Shown: piece after piece, positions 36,626 to 45,091 of the stretch | Layout of the letters: every line of letters starts with the position of its first letter | Numbering within the stretch: position 1 is the stretch's first letter | NCBI GenBank assembly: GCA_027488865.1 | Contig: JAIYAU010000025.1 | Location: 192,359 to 256,358 of the forward strand | Reading direction: 5' to 3' | Source of the DNA: Cytophagaceae bacterium | GTDB taxonomy: Bacteria; Bacteroidota; Bacteroidia; Cytophagales; UBA9547 | Length of the DNA stretch: 64,000 nt | Position numbers and translations under genes: made by a program | The notes under the pieces: model-generated | The model's input: only the letters and a program-made list of their open reading frames with translations | Told to the model about the DNA's origin: nothing | The model's database searches: none

Positions 36626-37459
36626 ATGAGCAAACACATCGTAACAATTGGCAATGTAAAAGCTGGTGCCAAAGAACTTTTTCTAATAGCTGGTCCTTGT
36701 GTGGTAGAAGAAGAAAGTCTCATGATGAGAACCGCTGAAAAACTTAAAGAAATATCAGAAAGGCTTAAATTACCACTCATATTTAAATCATCGTTTCAAA
36801 AAGACAACCGCAGCTCTGTTGATTTTTTTCAAGGTCCAGGCATGGAAGAAGGTTTGTCAATATTAGCTAAAATAAAAAAAGAATTTAACCTCCCATTGGT
36901 GTCAGATGTTCATTATCCTGATCAAATTAAGGCCGCAGCAGAGGTAATCGACATTATACAAATACCTGCTTACCTTTGTATGCAAACTTCATTGGTAATA
37001 GAATCTGCTAAAACTGGCAAAGCTATTAATGTGAAACATGGTCAGTTTTTAGCACCTGAAAACATGATTAAACCGGTAGAAAAAATCGAATCTACTGGAA
37101 ATAAAAATATACTATTAACTGAAAGAGGATATACTTTTGGTTATAACGACCTTATTGTTGACCCAAGAAGTTTTTATGAAATGCGTCAAATTGGGTATCC
37201 TGTTATTTTTGATATCACCCACTCCATTCGTAAATACGGAATACCAAGTTCCGACCCTAAAGGTGGTGCTCGTCAATACCTCCCAACGATTGCAAGAGCT
37301 GGAGTAGCTGCTGGAGTGGATGGTGTATTTATAGAAACACATCCAGATCCTACCAAAGCTTTGTGTGACGCAGCAAGCCAATACAAATTGGCAGATTTTG
37401 AGGAATTTGTTAAGCCACTTATTGAAATCCACAACTTAGTGAGACAATACGAAAACTAG
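36626..37459 (+). CDS. kdsA: 3-deoxy-8-phosphooctulonate synthase (KDO8P synthase)
   Basis: Condenses phosphoenolpyruvate with D-arabinose 5-phosphate to give KDO 8-phosphate for lipopolysaccharide. Marks: LFLIAGPCVVEEESLMMRTAEKLKEI, FKSSFQKDNRSSVDFFQGPGMEEGL, IIQIPAYLCMQTSL, VKHGQFLAPENM and VFIETHPDPTKALCD. Length 277 is typical. It precedes, by 72 bases, a transaldolase-CBS fusion gene whose product might act on the same sugar phosphate pool. Confidence 0.96.
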   Translation: MSKHIVTIGNVKAGAKELFLIAGPCVVEEESLMMRTAEKLKEISERLKLPLIFKSSFQKDNRSSVDFFQGPGMEEGLSILAKIKKEFNLPLVSDVHYPDQIKAAAEVIDIIQIPAYLCMQTSLVIESAKTGKAINVKHGQFLAPENMIKPVEKIESTGNKNILLTERGYTFGYNDLIVDPRSFYEMRQIGYPVIFDITHSIRKYGIPSSDPKGGARQYLPTIARAGVAAGVDGVFIETHPDPTKALCDAASQYKLADFEEFVKPLIEIHNLVRQYEN

Positions 37460-37531
37460 TTATTTTTTATTCCTTTTTTTACAAAAACAACATCAATTTA
37501 CAAGTACTAATCATTCATAAAAATAGAAGTA

Positions 37532-38557
37532 ATGGAATTATATTTAGATTCAGTAGATTTTAAAGAAGTAGAAGAATCGGCACAATTAGGAATAATTGCT
37601 GGGCTTACTACTACACCCACATTTATGCATCGCCATGGCATCACGGACATAGATGCAGCTATTGTGAAACTATCTAAAATGGTAAAAGTGCTTCAAATCG
37701 AAGCCTTGGGCAATACACCTGCTGAAATTTTGGCAGAAGCAGAACGCCAATTAGCACTAGGACTGGATCCTAAAAAAACTGTGTTTAAAATTCCTGTTTC
37801 AAACATAGGCATTGCTGCCTGCAAAATATTAAGAGACAAAGGGTATTTGGTTAACGTACACCTTGTATACACCTTAAATCAGGCCTATTTGGCTATGGAG
37901 GCTGGAGCTACTTATGTATGTCCACTAGCTGGTCGTATGCAAGACAATGGTATAGACGCACTTACAGTTTTTGATCAAATTTTAGAAGTGGTACATAAAT
38001 ATAATTATTCTTCTAAAATAATGTTCTCTTCAGTGAGACATACTGAACATGTACGTAATGCCTTAGAACTTGGTGTACATACAGTAACAGCTCCCTGGAG
38101 TGTAATTAAAAAGTTAAACGACAACCATTTAACTGCTGTTGGTACTAGTCAGTTTGTAGAACATACGAAACTTATGACTGTGCGTGTACGTGAAGTTGCT
38201 AGTGAACATCAAGCTACTATTGCAAGTTCAAAAGCATTAATTGATGCTTTAGTAACAATGACAGATTCTGGACTTGGCGCAGTAACAGTAACAGATGAAA
38301 GTGGCAATATAAAAGGTATATTTACTGATGGAGACCTAAGAAGAAAAATTAAGGACAATGGTCAAAATGTACTAAGTAGTAAAATGGCTGATTTCGAATA
38401 TAAATCACCTTTAACTATTAATGCTGATGCTCTTTTGTATGATGCAGTTAAATTGTTTAAAGAGCACCAAGTAGATCAAATTATTGTTACCGAAGACAAC
38501 AAGCCTAAAGGCATGATTGATATTCAAGATTTTGTAAAAATGGGCTTAATAGGGTAA
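37532..38557 (+). CDS. Transaldolase/FSA-like protein fused to a CBS-domain pair
   Basis: The N-terminal 215 residues match the small transaldolase/fructose-6-phosphate aldolase family: ELYLDSVDFKEVEESAQLGIIAGLTTTPT, VFKIPVSNIGIAACKIL with Lys86 as the expected Schiff-base residue, and GATYVCPLAGRMQDNGIDAL. From about residue 217 a tandem CBS domain follows (GAVTVTDESGNIKGIFTDGDLRRKI; DQIIVTEDNKPKGMIDIQDFVKMG), closest by eye to the CBS pair at the C-terminus of arabinose-5-phosphate isomerases (KdsD). Presence next to kdsA suggests a link to KDO precursor supply (inference). A terminator follows. Confidence 0.88.
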   Translation: MELYLDSVDFKEVEESAQLGIIAGLTTTPTFMHRHGITDIDAAIVKLSKMVKVLQIEALGNTPAEILAEAERQLALGLDPKKTVFKIPVSNIGIAACKILRDKGYLVNVHLVYTLNQAYLAMEAGATYVCPLAGRMQDNGIDALTVFDQILEVVHKYNYSSKIMFSSVRHTEHVRNALELGVHTVTAPWSVIKKLNDNHLTAVGTSQFVEHTKLMTVRVREVASEHQATIASSKALIDALVTMTDSGLGAVTVTDESGNIKGIFTDGDLRRKIKDNGQNVLSSKMADFEYKSPLTINADALLYDAVKLFKEHQVDQIIVTEDNKPKGMIDIQDFVKMGLIG

Positions 38558-38570
38558 TTATTACCTTTGC
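38557..38570 (+). promoter_or_regulatory. Promoter-like -7 sequence duplicated at 38767-38780
   Basis: ATTATTACCTTTGC contains TACCTTTG, a good -7 box, directly after the transaldolase stop, but no TTG is found at the right distance upstream. The same 14 bases recur 210 bases downstream in a full promoter. Confidence 0.3.
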
Positions 38571-38625
38571 CCTATTTCAATGAAATTTGGTTAGGTTTAG
38601 AAATAACAAGCCAAATACATATTTG

Positions 38626-38660
38626 ATAGCCCATGTTTCAAATCATGGGCTATTAATTTT
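38626..38660 (+). terminator. Terminator after the kdsA-transaldolase operon
   Basis: Perfect 10-base arms ATAGCCCATG / CATGGGCTAT with an 8-base loop, followed by TAATTTTT. Confidence 0.85.
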
Positions 38661-38746
38661 TAAAAGGTTTTAAATCAATCTATTTTTGTTTGTATTCCCT
38701 GATTAATAACAACTTAATTGCTAATAAACAAATATTTTAAATAATA

Positions 38747-38779
38747 TTTGTTTATTCAAAAAACTTATTATTACCTTTG
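38747..38779 (+). promoter_or_regulatory. Predicted promoter of the rtcB operon leader
   Basis: TTTG (38747-38750), a 21-base spacer and TACCTTTG (38772-38779), close to the Bacteroidota consensus. Transcription should start near 38785, giving about 385 bases of leader before rtcB. Confidence 0.65.
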
Positions 38780-38784
38780 CACCA

Positions 38785-39167
38785 TTAATTGACAATTTTA
38801 ATAACCTTTTAAGCCAACAAATATTATGTTACTTTATTCAACTCCAATTATCTAATACACCGTACAGGCTCCCAGTCTGATTAGATAATTTCGTTTGGCT
38901 CCGTACCGATTACTTACGGTTTATTTCCTACATTTTCTTAAGGCAATTTCTTTTTGATTGAACTTATGTTTCATCAATTTCAAATATTATTTCGTTTTTT
39001 ACGAAAATAATATTGATGGCTTCATTTTGCCTTAGCTAAATTTTTCAGGAAAAATTATTTCACAAAAAATTTAAAATCTACAAACAGATTTAAGGGATTT
39101 TTATTGCCAATTTTTTATTGGTAATCGGATGCTTTTTGTCTGTTTTCAAAATCTAAATATTCCCCAA
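38785..39167 (+). ncRNA. Candidate structured leader RNA upstream of rtcB
   Basis: Several nested inverted repeats are packed in this non-coding stretch. AGCCAA (38812-38817) pairs with TTGGCT (38895-38900); inside it AATTATCTAAT (38846-38856) pairs perfectly with ATTAGATAATT (38880-38890). CCGTA (38901) pairs with TACGG (38915-38919). Further on TAAGGCAA (38939-38946) pairs with TTGCCTTA (39027-39034), enclosing CATCAAT / ATTGATG and AATATTATTTCGT / ACGAAAATAATATT around a T5 loop. I do not recognise a known riboswitch or tRNA. It could regulate the operon, be a processed RNA, or be an RtcB substrate; all inferred. Confidence 0.5.
38826..38855 (+). other. Possible 9-codon leader peptide ORF
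   Basis: ATG TTA CTT TAT TCA ACT CCA ATT ATC TAA reads MLLYSTPII. Its end overlaps the left arm of the 11-base inverted repeat, so a translating ribosome would disturb that hairpin. Could be chance. Confidence 0.25.
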
Positions 39168-40571
39168 ATGGGCAGTAATAAACTAAAATTGAATGATTTC
39201 AAACATTTGCCCTTCCCTAATAGTCAGGCAAAGAGTTTGGTAATTAATATCTTAACTAAATGTTATAAACATTTTAGTAAAGAACAAAAATTAACAATAG
39301 CCACTGAAGTTTTAACTAATCCGGAGGCTTTTAAAGAAGATGAAAACTGGGAATCTTTGGTTCACTTATTAATCGGAAAAGAAGAGGAGCAAGTGTTTCA
39401 AACATTTCAAGCGTCAATTTATCCTGCTACTTATAAAGTATTTGGCAGTAAGCATATTGATGGTAATGCAAAGCGACAAATGGATACTGTAATGAAGTTG
39501 CCAATTGTAAAGTATGGAGCATTAATGCCTGATAGTCATCCAGGTTATGGTTTGCCGATTGGTGGTGTAATTGCCACTGAAAATGCAGTTGTACCCTACG
39601 CTGTTGGGGTGGATATTGGTTGTAGAATGAGTTTGACTATCTATGATGTTCGTTCCTCATTCTTGAAACAATATGCTTATGAAGCTAAATTGGCTCTGAA
39701 AAATTGTACCCATTTCGGCAATACAGGCTCTTTTGAGAAACATCAAGAACATGAAATTTTGGAACGTGATGAGTTTAACCAATTGTCATTATTAAAACAA
39801 ATGTTTGGCAAGGCTAAAATTCAACTTGGTAGTAGCGGTTCGGGTAACCATTTTGTTGAATTTGGTATCGTTACTTTGAATGACACCAATCATCTTAACT
39901 TACCACAAGGCGAATATGTTGGCATTTTAGCACATTCAGGCTCAAGAGCTTTGGGTGCAAAAGTGGCAGAAGTATATTCAAATATAGCCTTGAATACCTG
40001 CAAGTTACCTCGTGAAATTCAACATTTGGCTTGGCTTGATATGGATTCAGAAGCTGGACAAGAATATTGGATGGCCATGAATCTTGCTGGAGATTATGCA
40101 CAGGCTTGTCATGACCTAATTCATGCAAATTTAGCAGAAGCATTGGGTTTTAAAGCCATTGCTAAAGTTGAAAACCACCATAATTTTGCTTGGAAGGAAA
40201 TGATTGGTTCACAGGAGTTTATTGTGCATCGCAAAGGTGCAACTCCAGCTCAAAAAGGTGTGATGGGGATTATACCGGGCAATATGATTGACCCTGCATT
40301 TATTGTAAGTGGTTTAGGAAATGAACAATCTTTACAAAGTGCCGCACATGGTGCTGGTAGAAAAATGACTCGTTCCAAAGCCAATGAAAGTATCACTATG
40401 AGTAGTCTGAAAAAGTTGGTTTCATCAAAAGGTGTCACTTTGATTGGTGGCGGCCCCGACGAATCGCCTTTGGTGTATAAAAATATTGATGAAGTGATGG
40501 CATCACAAACGGAATTAGTAAAAGTAGAAGGTTCATTTTTACCCAAAATTGTGAGAATGGATCAAAAATAA
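39168..40571 (+). CDS. rtcB: RtcB RNA ligase (RtcB2-like)
   Basis: RtcB joins RNA 2',3'-cyclic phosphate or 3'-phosphate ends to 5'-OH ends using GTP and Mn2+. I chose ATG 39168 (MGSNKLKLNDFKHLPF), 467 residues; an ATG 13 codons earlier adds nothing conserved. In the longer numbering, metal ligands are visible as GVDIGCRM (Asp162, Cys165), GSGNHFVEFG (His241), LAHSGSRALG (His269) and VENHH; SAAHGAGRKMTR supplies the guanylylated His407. It is followed by prfH 9 bases later, the arrangement of the RtcB2-PrfH ribosome-repair operon. Confidence 0.95.
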   Translation: MGSNKLKLNDFKHLPFPNSQAKSLVINILTKCYKHFSKEQKLTIATEVLTNPEAFKEDENWESLVHLLIGKEEEQVFQTFQASIYPATYKVFGSKHIDGNAKRQMDTVMKLPIVKYGALMPDSHPGYGLPIGGVIATENAVVPYAVGVDIGCRMSLTIYDVRSSFLKQYAYEAKLALKNCTHFGNTGSFEKHQEHEILERDEFNQLSLLKQMFGKAKIQLGSSGSGNHFVEFGIVTLNDTNHLNLPQGEYVGILAHSGSRALGAKVAEVYSNIALNTCKLPREIQHLAWLDMDSEAGQEYWMAMNLAGDYAQACHDLIHANLAEALGFKAIAKVENHHNFAWKEMIGSQEFIVHRKGATPAQKGVMGIIPGNMIDPAFIVSGLGNEQSLQSAAHGAGRKMTRSKANESITMSSLKKLVSSKGVTLIGGGPDESPLVYKNIDEVMASQTELVKVEGSFLPKIVRMDQK

Positions 40572-40580
40572 AGAAATAAT

Positions 40581-41210
40581 ATGAATCAATATATACTTCA
40601 GATTACCTCCGGACAAGGTCCGGCTGAATGTGAATGGGTAGTTGCTAGATTGATGAAAATAATTTTACAAAGTGCTATCAATAAGTCGCTTAATGTAGAA
40701 GTAGTGGAACGTGTATTAGGTGCAGAACCTAATACATTGTTTTCTGCAACAATTTCATTACAAGGCACAAACGCCAATGAATTTGTAAAAGAATGGGATG
40801 GCAGTATTTTATGGGTTGGGCAAAGTATGTACAGAAAATACCATAAAAGGAAAAATTGGTTTGTTGGGGTGAATGTATTTGAACCACTTCAAAAAAGTGC
40901 GTTTGATGAACGCTTAGTGGAATATACAACCATGAAAGCTTCAGGACCAGGAGGTCAGCATGTGAATAAAACGGAATCGGCAGTTAGAGCAACTTATAAA
41001 GGCTTGAATTTGGCCACCACTGCCTCAGATTTACGTTCGCAACTGCAAAATAAAAAACTAGCATTGGAGCGATTAAAGATTTTGGTTGACCTTCATAATC
41101 AACAAGCTACCATAGAAAATGCAACTAAAGTATGGTTGCAACATAGAAATTTAGAAAGAGGCAATCCTATAAAAACATTTGAAGGGATTGATTTTAAAAT
41201 GAAAACGTGA
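40581..41210 (+). CDS. prfH: Peptide chain release factor H
   Basis: A short release-factor homologue (209 residues) with GPGGQHVNKTESAVR (GGQ at 124-126) but without the SPF-type stop-codon recognition domain of RF1/RF2. The N-terminal part (YILQITSGQGPAECEWVVARL, VVERVLGAEPNTLFSATISLQG) is the PrfH type. By established work on this pair, PrfH frees peptides from ribosomes cut in the 16S decoding centre and RtcB then reseals the RNA. Sits between rtcB (9 bases) and the ATPase-protease gene (one-base overlap). Confidence 0.95.
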   Translation: MNQYILQITSGQGPAECEWVVARLMKIILQSAINKSLNVEVVERVLGAEPNTLFSATISLQGTNANEFVKEWDGSILWVGQSMYRKYHKRKNWFVGVNVFEPLQKSAFDERLVEYTTMKASGPGGQHVNKTESAVRATYKGLNLATTASDLRSQLQNKKLALERLKILVDLHNQQATIENATKVWLQHRNLERGNPIKTFEGIDFKMKT

Positions 41211-43279
41211 TGGATAAGAATCAGATAATTAAAAATAAATTTAAGTTAGAGAATGCTTCACAAATACTTAAAAATGAATTTGTTGGCTTGGATGAAGTAA
41301 TTGATGAAATTACAAGTTTAATTATGCCTTGGTATTTATTTCCAGAGGCTCAAATTAGACCATTATTGGTGAACGTTTGGGGCCTTACTGGTACTGGTAA
41401 GTCGGCTCTATTAAAACGTTTGGCTACTTTACTTGAGGCCGACAACAGTTACATTCATATTGATATGGGTGAACATAATTCAGAACAAGGAACTTGGTTG
41501 AAAGAAATGTTCACAGATGATATTGCGCTATTTGATGGAAAACCTGTGATACTTTGTTTGGATGAATTTCAATTTGCAAGAACTTTAGACGAAGACAAAA
41601 AAGAAATCAACAAAGATAAACTCAGAGTAATTTGGGAATTGATTGATTCTGGTAAAATTTATCATTCTCCATCTATGAATAGTTATACTATTAAATTGGC
41701 TATCAATGGAGTAATGTTAATTGATAAAGCAATTAAAAGAGGTGTTTTGGTCGAAGGTGGAAAAGTAATTGCCCAAGAAAGTGAGTTTTTGGCTTTATTT
41801 GGTTCCTATTATTTAGACCATTTTGAACGATATGGTGTAGCAATGTCGGTTGATTATTTCGTCAGCAAAGATTTTGTAGATGGCGTAAGAGATTTGTACG
41901 AAGCTGAAAATAATTCGCCTTTTGACGAATGGTTGCAAAAAATCAAGACGCTTGATTTAGAAGGTATTTCAGATTTATTGATTGCTGGAATTGACAAAAG
42001 AACCACTTTAAAACAAATGGATTTATCAAAATCCTTGGTATTTATTGTAGGTAATTTAGATGAAGCATTTTACATGAGCAATAACCTCAATCCAGATATT
42101 AGTGCCGATGATTTTTACAATGCCATTAAAAAGGTAAATATTGGAGGCGTGAAATCTGCATTAAAAAAGAGGTTCAGAAATGAACAAGTGGCTCGACTTG
42201 GAAACAATCATATAATTTACCCATGTTTTAATACTAAAAATTATGAACTATTTATCAGCAAACAGTTAGATAAAGTTTCGAATTACGTACAGGAAAGATT
42301 TGGATACAAGATTCATTTTCAAAACGCTGTTAATCAAATAATTTATCAAGAAGGAGTATTTCCAAGTCAGGGAGCAAGACCTGTTTTGACAACTATCAAT
42401 AATTTAATAGAATCATTTGTAAGTAAAATTATTGTAGAATTGCTTGAAAAAGAAATCAGTGCGGATACAATTATTTGGGATTTTGACGGCGAAAGTTACT
42501 TATTTGAATGTTTATTTTTAGGTGACTTGGTTCATCAGTGGAAAACTCAATTGATTCTGAAAATGAACAGATTGAGAAAAGCAACCAATTCTGATGTACA
42601 AGCCCACACCGCAGTGCATGAAGCAGGTCATGCAGTTTGTGCAGCAATTTGTTTGAAAATAATACCTAAATTAATTACTACAAAAACTGTAAGTAATGAA
42701 TCTGAGGGATTCTGTCAGGTTGAAATGCCCGAAGGATTGTTTACTAAAGAGTTAATAATTAAGGATATAATAATCACATTAGGTGGTTTTGTGGCTGAAA
42801 AATTAATTTTTGGGGAACAACAAACATCAACAGGCGTTTTCGGAGATATGGAACAGGCTGCAAGGTTGGCAACTGAAGCAATTAAAGAATATGGAATGGG
42901 CACCATGCCATTGTTTTTGTCACATGCTACTAAAAATATAAATGAACATTTTGTGCATAATGATAAATTCGAGGCAGAGGCCATACAGTTAATTATTGAT
43001 TGTGAGATAGAAGCAGAAAAAATATTAGCTCGAAACAAGCTAGTTTTATTGAAAATAGCAGAATATTTGACAAGTAATTCTCAAATGAAATCAGAACAAA
43101 TAGAAGAGTTTATGTTACTTTATGCATCTGATAATTGGGTGAAAGAGTCAGGCTTTATAAAGAAAGAAAACTATTTCAATTTTAAACAAATAATCCAAAA
43201 TCAGATTGATGAATTACAATTTACCAATTTAATGGACAAAAGTATTGGTAAAAGTTTTTCAAGATTAGTATCAATTTAA
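41210..43279 (+). CDS. ClpB-like AAA+ ATPase fused to FtsH-type M41 peptidase
   Basis: Starts at the ATG in TGATG shared with the prfH stop; a GTG one codon earlier is possible. The first half is an AAA+ module of ClpB/ClpA C-terminal type: Walker A WGLTGTGKSALL (about residues 58-69), Walker B ILCLDEF (115-121), sensor-1 region FIVGNLDEAF and a sensor-2 GAR (FPSQGARPVL, about 385-394). From about 460 an M41 zinc-protease domain follows: VHEAGHAV (HEAGH 471-475) and GGFVAEKLIFGEQQTSTGVFGDMEQAARLA with the third-ligand Asp547. No membrane helices. Translational coupling to rtcB-prfH suggests it dismantles or degrades proteins of damaged or rescued ribosomes. Confidence 0.88.
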   Translation: MDKNQIIKNKFKLENASQILKNEFVGLDEVIDEITSLIMPWYLFPEAQIRPLLVNVWGLTGTGKSALLKRLATLLEADNSYIHIDMGEHNSEQGTWLKEMFTDDIALFDGKPVILCLDEFQFARTLDEDKKEINKDKLRVIWELIDSGKIYHSPSMNSYTIKLAINGVMLIDKAIKRGVLVEGGKVIAQESEFLALFGSYYLDHFERYGVAMSVDYFVSKDFVDGVRDLYEAENNSPFDEWLQKIKTLDLEGISDLLIAGIDKRTTLKQMDLSKSLVFIVGNLDEAFYMSNNLNPDISADDFYNAIKKVNIGGVKSALKKRFRNEQVARLGNNHIIYPCFNTKNYELFISKQLDKVSNYVQERFGYKIHFQNAVNQIIYQEGVFPSQGARPVLTTINNLIESFVSKIIVELLEKEISADTIIWDFDGESYLFECLFLGDLVHQWKTQLILKMNRLRKATNSDVQAHTAVHEAGHAVCAAICLKIIPKLITTKTVSNESEGFCQVEMPEGLFTKELIIKDIIITLGGFVAEKLIFGEQQTSTGVFGDMEQAARLATEAIKEYGMGTMPLFLSHATKNINEHFVHNDKFEAEAIQLIIDCEIEAEKILARNKLVLLKIAEYLTSNSQMKSEQIEEFMLLYASDNWVKESGFIKKENYFNFKQIIQNQIDELQFTNLMDKSIGKSFSRLVSI

Positions 43280-43285
43280 TAGAAG

Positions 43286-43315
43286 TCAATTAGGGGAAGA
43301 AATTCTCCTAATTGA
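43286..43315 (+). terminator. Terminator after the rtcB operon
   Basis: A 13-base stem (TCAATTAGGGGAA / TTCTCCTAATTGA, one G-U) closed by GAAA, starting 7 bases after the stop. The T-tract is weak (TTATTAAAAATAA). Confidence 0.65.
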
Positions 43316-43357
43316 TTATTAAAAATAACGATAAAACGATTTTAGCTTTAAATATAG

Positions 43358-43834
43358 TTAGAAATAACCCTTTTTATATAGAACCTGTTGGTTATCCATT
43401 TTCTTAAATAATTTATTAGTAGCAAGGATAATATCTTCATGTAAACTTTCTGCTACTATCACCACCTTTTCACCTTTTTGTTGCAAATGCAGAAGTGACA
43501 AGCCTTCTGCCTCTACCCTAGATAATAAAATGAGGTAAGGAGATGCTGTAAATAAATGACTTAAATTACATCTAAAATGAACGTATAAAAAATCGTTTAG
43601 ATTTAATTTTGCATATTTGACATCGAACAACTTGTAAAGGGCTAAAGAAAATCTCTTTTTTGATTGATGCTCTGCTTTTAACGGCTTTTTATCCATAAAT
43701 GCTCCTAGAACTTCAATACTTTGTGCCATTATAATAAAAGCGATATCATACAAACCTAACTCAAGTAATTTACCAACTTCCGTTACTACCCTATTTTGCA
43801 ATAAACTTTTAATATGAGAAATATCTTGTTCCAC
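43358..43834 (-). CDS. Hypothetical cytosolic protein linked to cinA
   Basis: A 158-residue helical protein (VTEVGKLLELGLYDIAFIIMAQSIEVLGAFMDKK..., LFDVKYAKLNLNDFLYVHFRCNLSHLF). I do not recognise a family; the HFRCNLSH pattern in helical context recalls small proteins predicted to be associated with toxin-antitoxin or HEPN-like folds (R-x-x-x-x-H) but that is weak. It starts three bases after the stop of cinA on the same strand, so they are co-transcribed. Confidence 0.6.
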   Translation of the reverse strand: MEQDISHIKSLLQNRVVTEVGKLLELGLYDIAFIIMAQSIEVLGAFMDKKPLKAEHQSKKRFSLALYKLFDVKYAKLNLNDFLYVHFRCNLSHLFTASPYLILLSRVEAEGLSLLHLQQKGEKVVIVAESLHEDIILATNKLFKKMDNQQVLYKKGYF

Positions 43835-43837
43835 CTC

Positions 43838-45091
43838 TTAATAATTTTCTAAAATAAAAATTCTTGCGGCATTTAAAGCCAACTGCGTAGTATATTTTAT
43901 GTTTGTTTCACGCAAACTACCTAATTTCAACAATTTGGAAATTGTTTTATCGCCATTTGAAATCGCTATCCAAGTAGTTCCTACTGGTTTATCTACTGTA
44001 CCTCCAGTAGGACCTGCTATTCCACTCACCGCAATACCAATAGATGTCCCCAATTTGTTGACTATTCCAAGTGCCATTTCTTGGACACATTGTTCACTTA
44101 CAGCACCATATTGTATAATTGTTTCTGTTTTTACACCTAATTCTTTAATTTTAATATCATTTTGATAAGCAACTAAACCTCCTTTAAAATAGGCAGAACT
44201 ACCTGGAACACCGACGATGGTAGCAGCAATATTTCCACCAGTACAACTTTCAGCTGTTGCTATGGTTAAGTTCCTTTTAATCAACAACTTTCCAATGGTT
44301 ATTTCTAAGCTATCCCCTTCAGCACTTACAAGATATTTATCAATTAATGGTAAAATTTCTTCCATTTTATTATCAACAACTGCTGCAATGTCCTCCGAAT
44401 TTAAACTAAAGCCACTCAAACGTAATCTAACAGACCCATAACTAGGTAAATAAGCTAATTTTAGATATTTAGGTAAGCCATCCTCCCATTCAGCAATCAA
44501 TTCCGCCAATACAGACTCTCCAATACCCGCTGTTAACACCGTTCTATGATAAATTCTAGGCGTATTAAAAAATCTTTGTAATTGCGGAATTACGCTGCTT
44601 TTAGTCATTTCTTTCATCTCAAACGGAACCCCAGGCATAGAAATAAACACTTTACCATTTTTTTCAAACCACATCCCAGGAGCCGTACCATGATAATTCA
44701 TTATAGGGCTACAAGCTACTGGTAACCAAGCTTGTAACTTATTTACTTCTGAAATTTCTTTACCTCGTTGTACAAAAAAATCGCTAACCATTTTCAAAAC
44801 TTCTTGGTTTAGATAAAATTCAGATTCAAAAAATATAGCCATGGAATGTTTAGTAATATCATCTTTAGTAGGCCCAAGTCCACCAGTTATAATGATTATA
44901 TCCGCCCGACTTTCTGACTCAGCCAAAATTTGAATAATTTGTTCTTGTTCATCACCCACCGAAGATTTACGAATTACCTTTATTCCATTTAAATTTAGTT
45001 GTTCTGAAAGCCACTGGGTATTGGTATCGGTGATTTGTCCAATCATAATCTCATCTCCAATCGTAATTAATTCAGCTAAAACGGGTTTCAT
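43838..45091 (-). CDS. cinA: CinA-family NMN amidohydrolase-like protein
   Basis: 417 residues, with an N-terminal MoCF-like domain (LITIGDEIMIGQITDTNTQWLSEQL, IIITGGLGPTKDDITKHSMAIFF, SMPGVPFEMKEM) and a C-terminal nicotinamide-mononucleotide amidase-type domain (ATAESCTGGNIAATIVGVPGSSAYFKGGLVAYQN, GIAGPTGGTVDKPVGTTWIAI). The protein class recycles NMN or ADP-ribose. Divergent from the TetR gene; the hypothetical gene behind it is in the same operon. Confidence 0.94.
   Translation of the reverse strand: MKPVLAELITIGDEIMIGQITDTNTQWLSEQLNLNGIKVIRKSSVGDEQEQIIQILAESESRADIIIITGGLGPTKDDITKHSMAIFFESEFYLNQEVLKMVSDFFVQRGKEISEVNKLQAWLPVACSPIMNYHGTAPGMWFEKNGKVFISMPGVPFEMKEMTKSSVIPQLQRFFNTPRIYHRTVLTAGIGESVLAELIAEWEDGLPKYLKLAYLPSYGSVRLRLSGFSLNSEDIAAVVDNKMEEILPLIDKYLVSAEGDSLEITIGKLLIKRNLTIATAESCTGGNIAATIVGVPGSSAYFKGGLVAYQNDIKIKELGVKTETIIQYGAVSEQCVQEMALGIVNKLGTSIGIAVSGIAGPTGGTVDKPVGTTWIAISNGDKTISKLLKLGSLRETNIKYTTQLALNAARIFILENY

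Noticed and set aside
38785..39167. tRNA or tRNA-like gene in the rtcB leader
   Set aside because: No acceptor, D, anticodon and T arms could be placed together; a T-loop-like TTCAACT lacks matching stems.
41207..41209. GTG start of the AAA+/M41 gene
   Set aside because: The ATG at 41210 in TGATG is the better start and gives direct coupling to prfH.
43358..43834. HEPN-type ribonuclease for the gene beside cinA
   Set aside because: A single H/R arrangement in a helical protein is too weak to assign the family.
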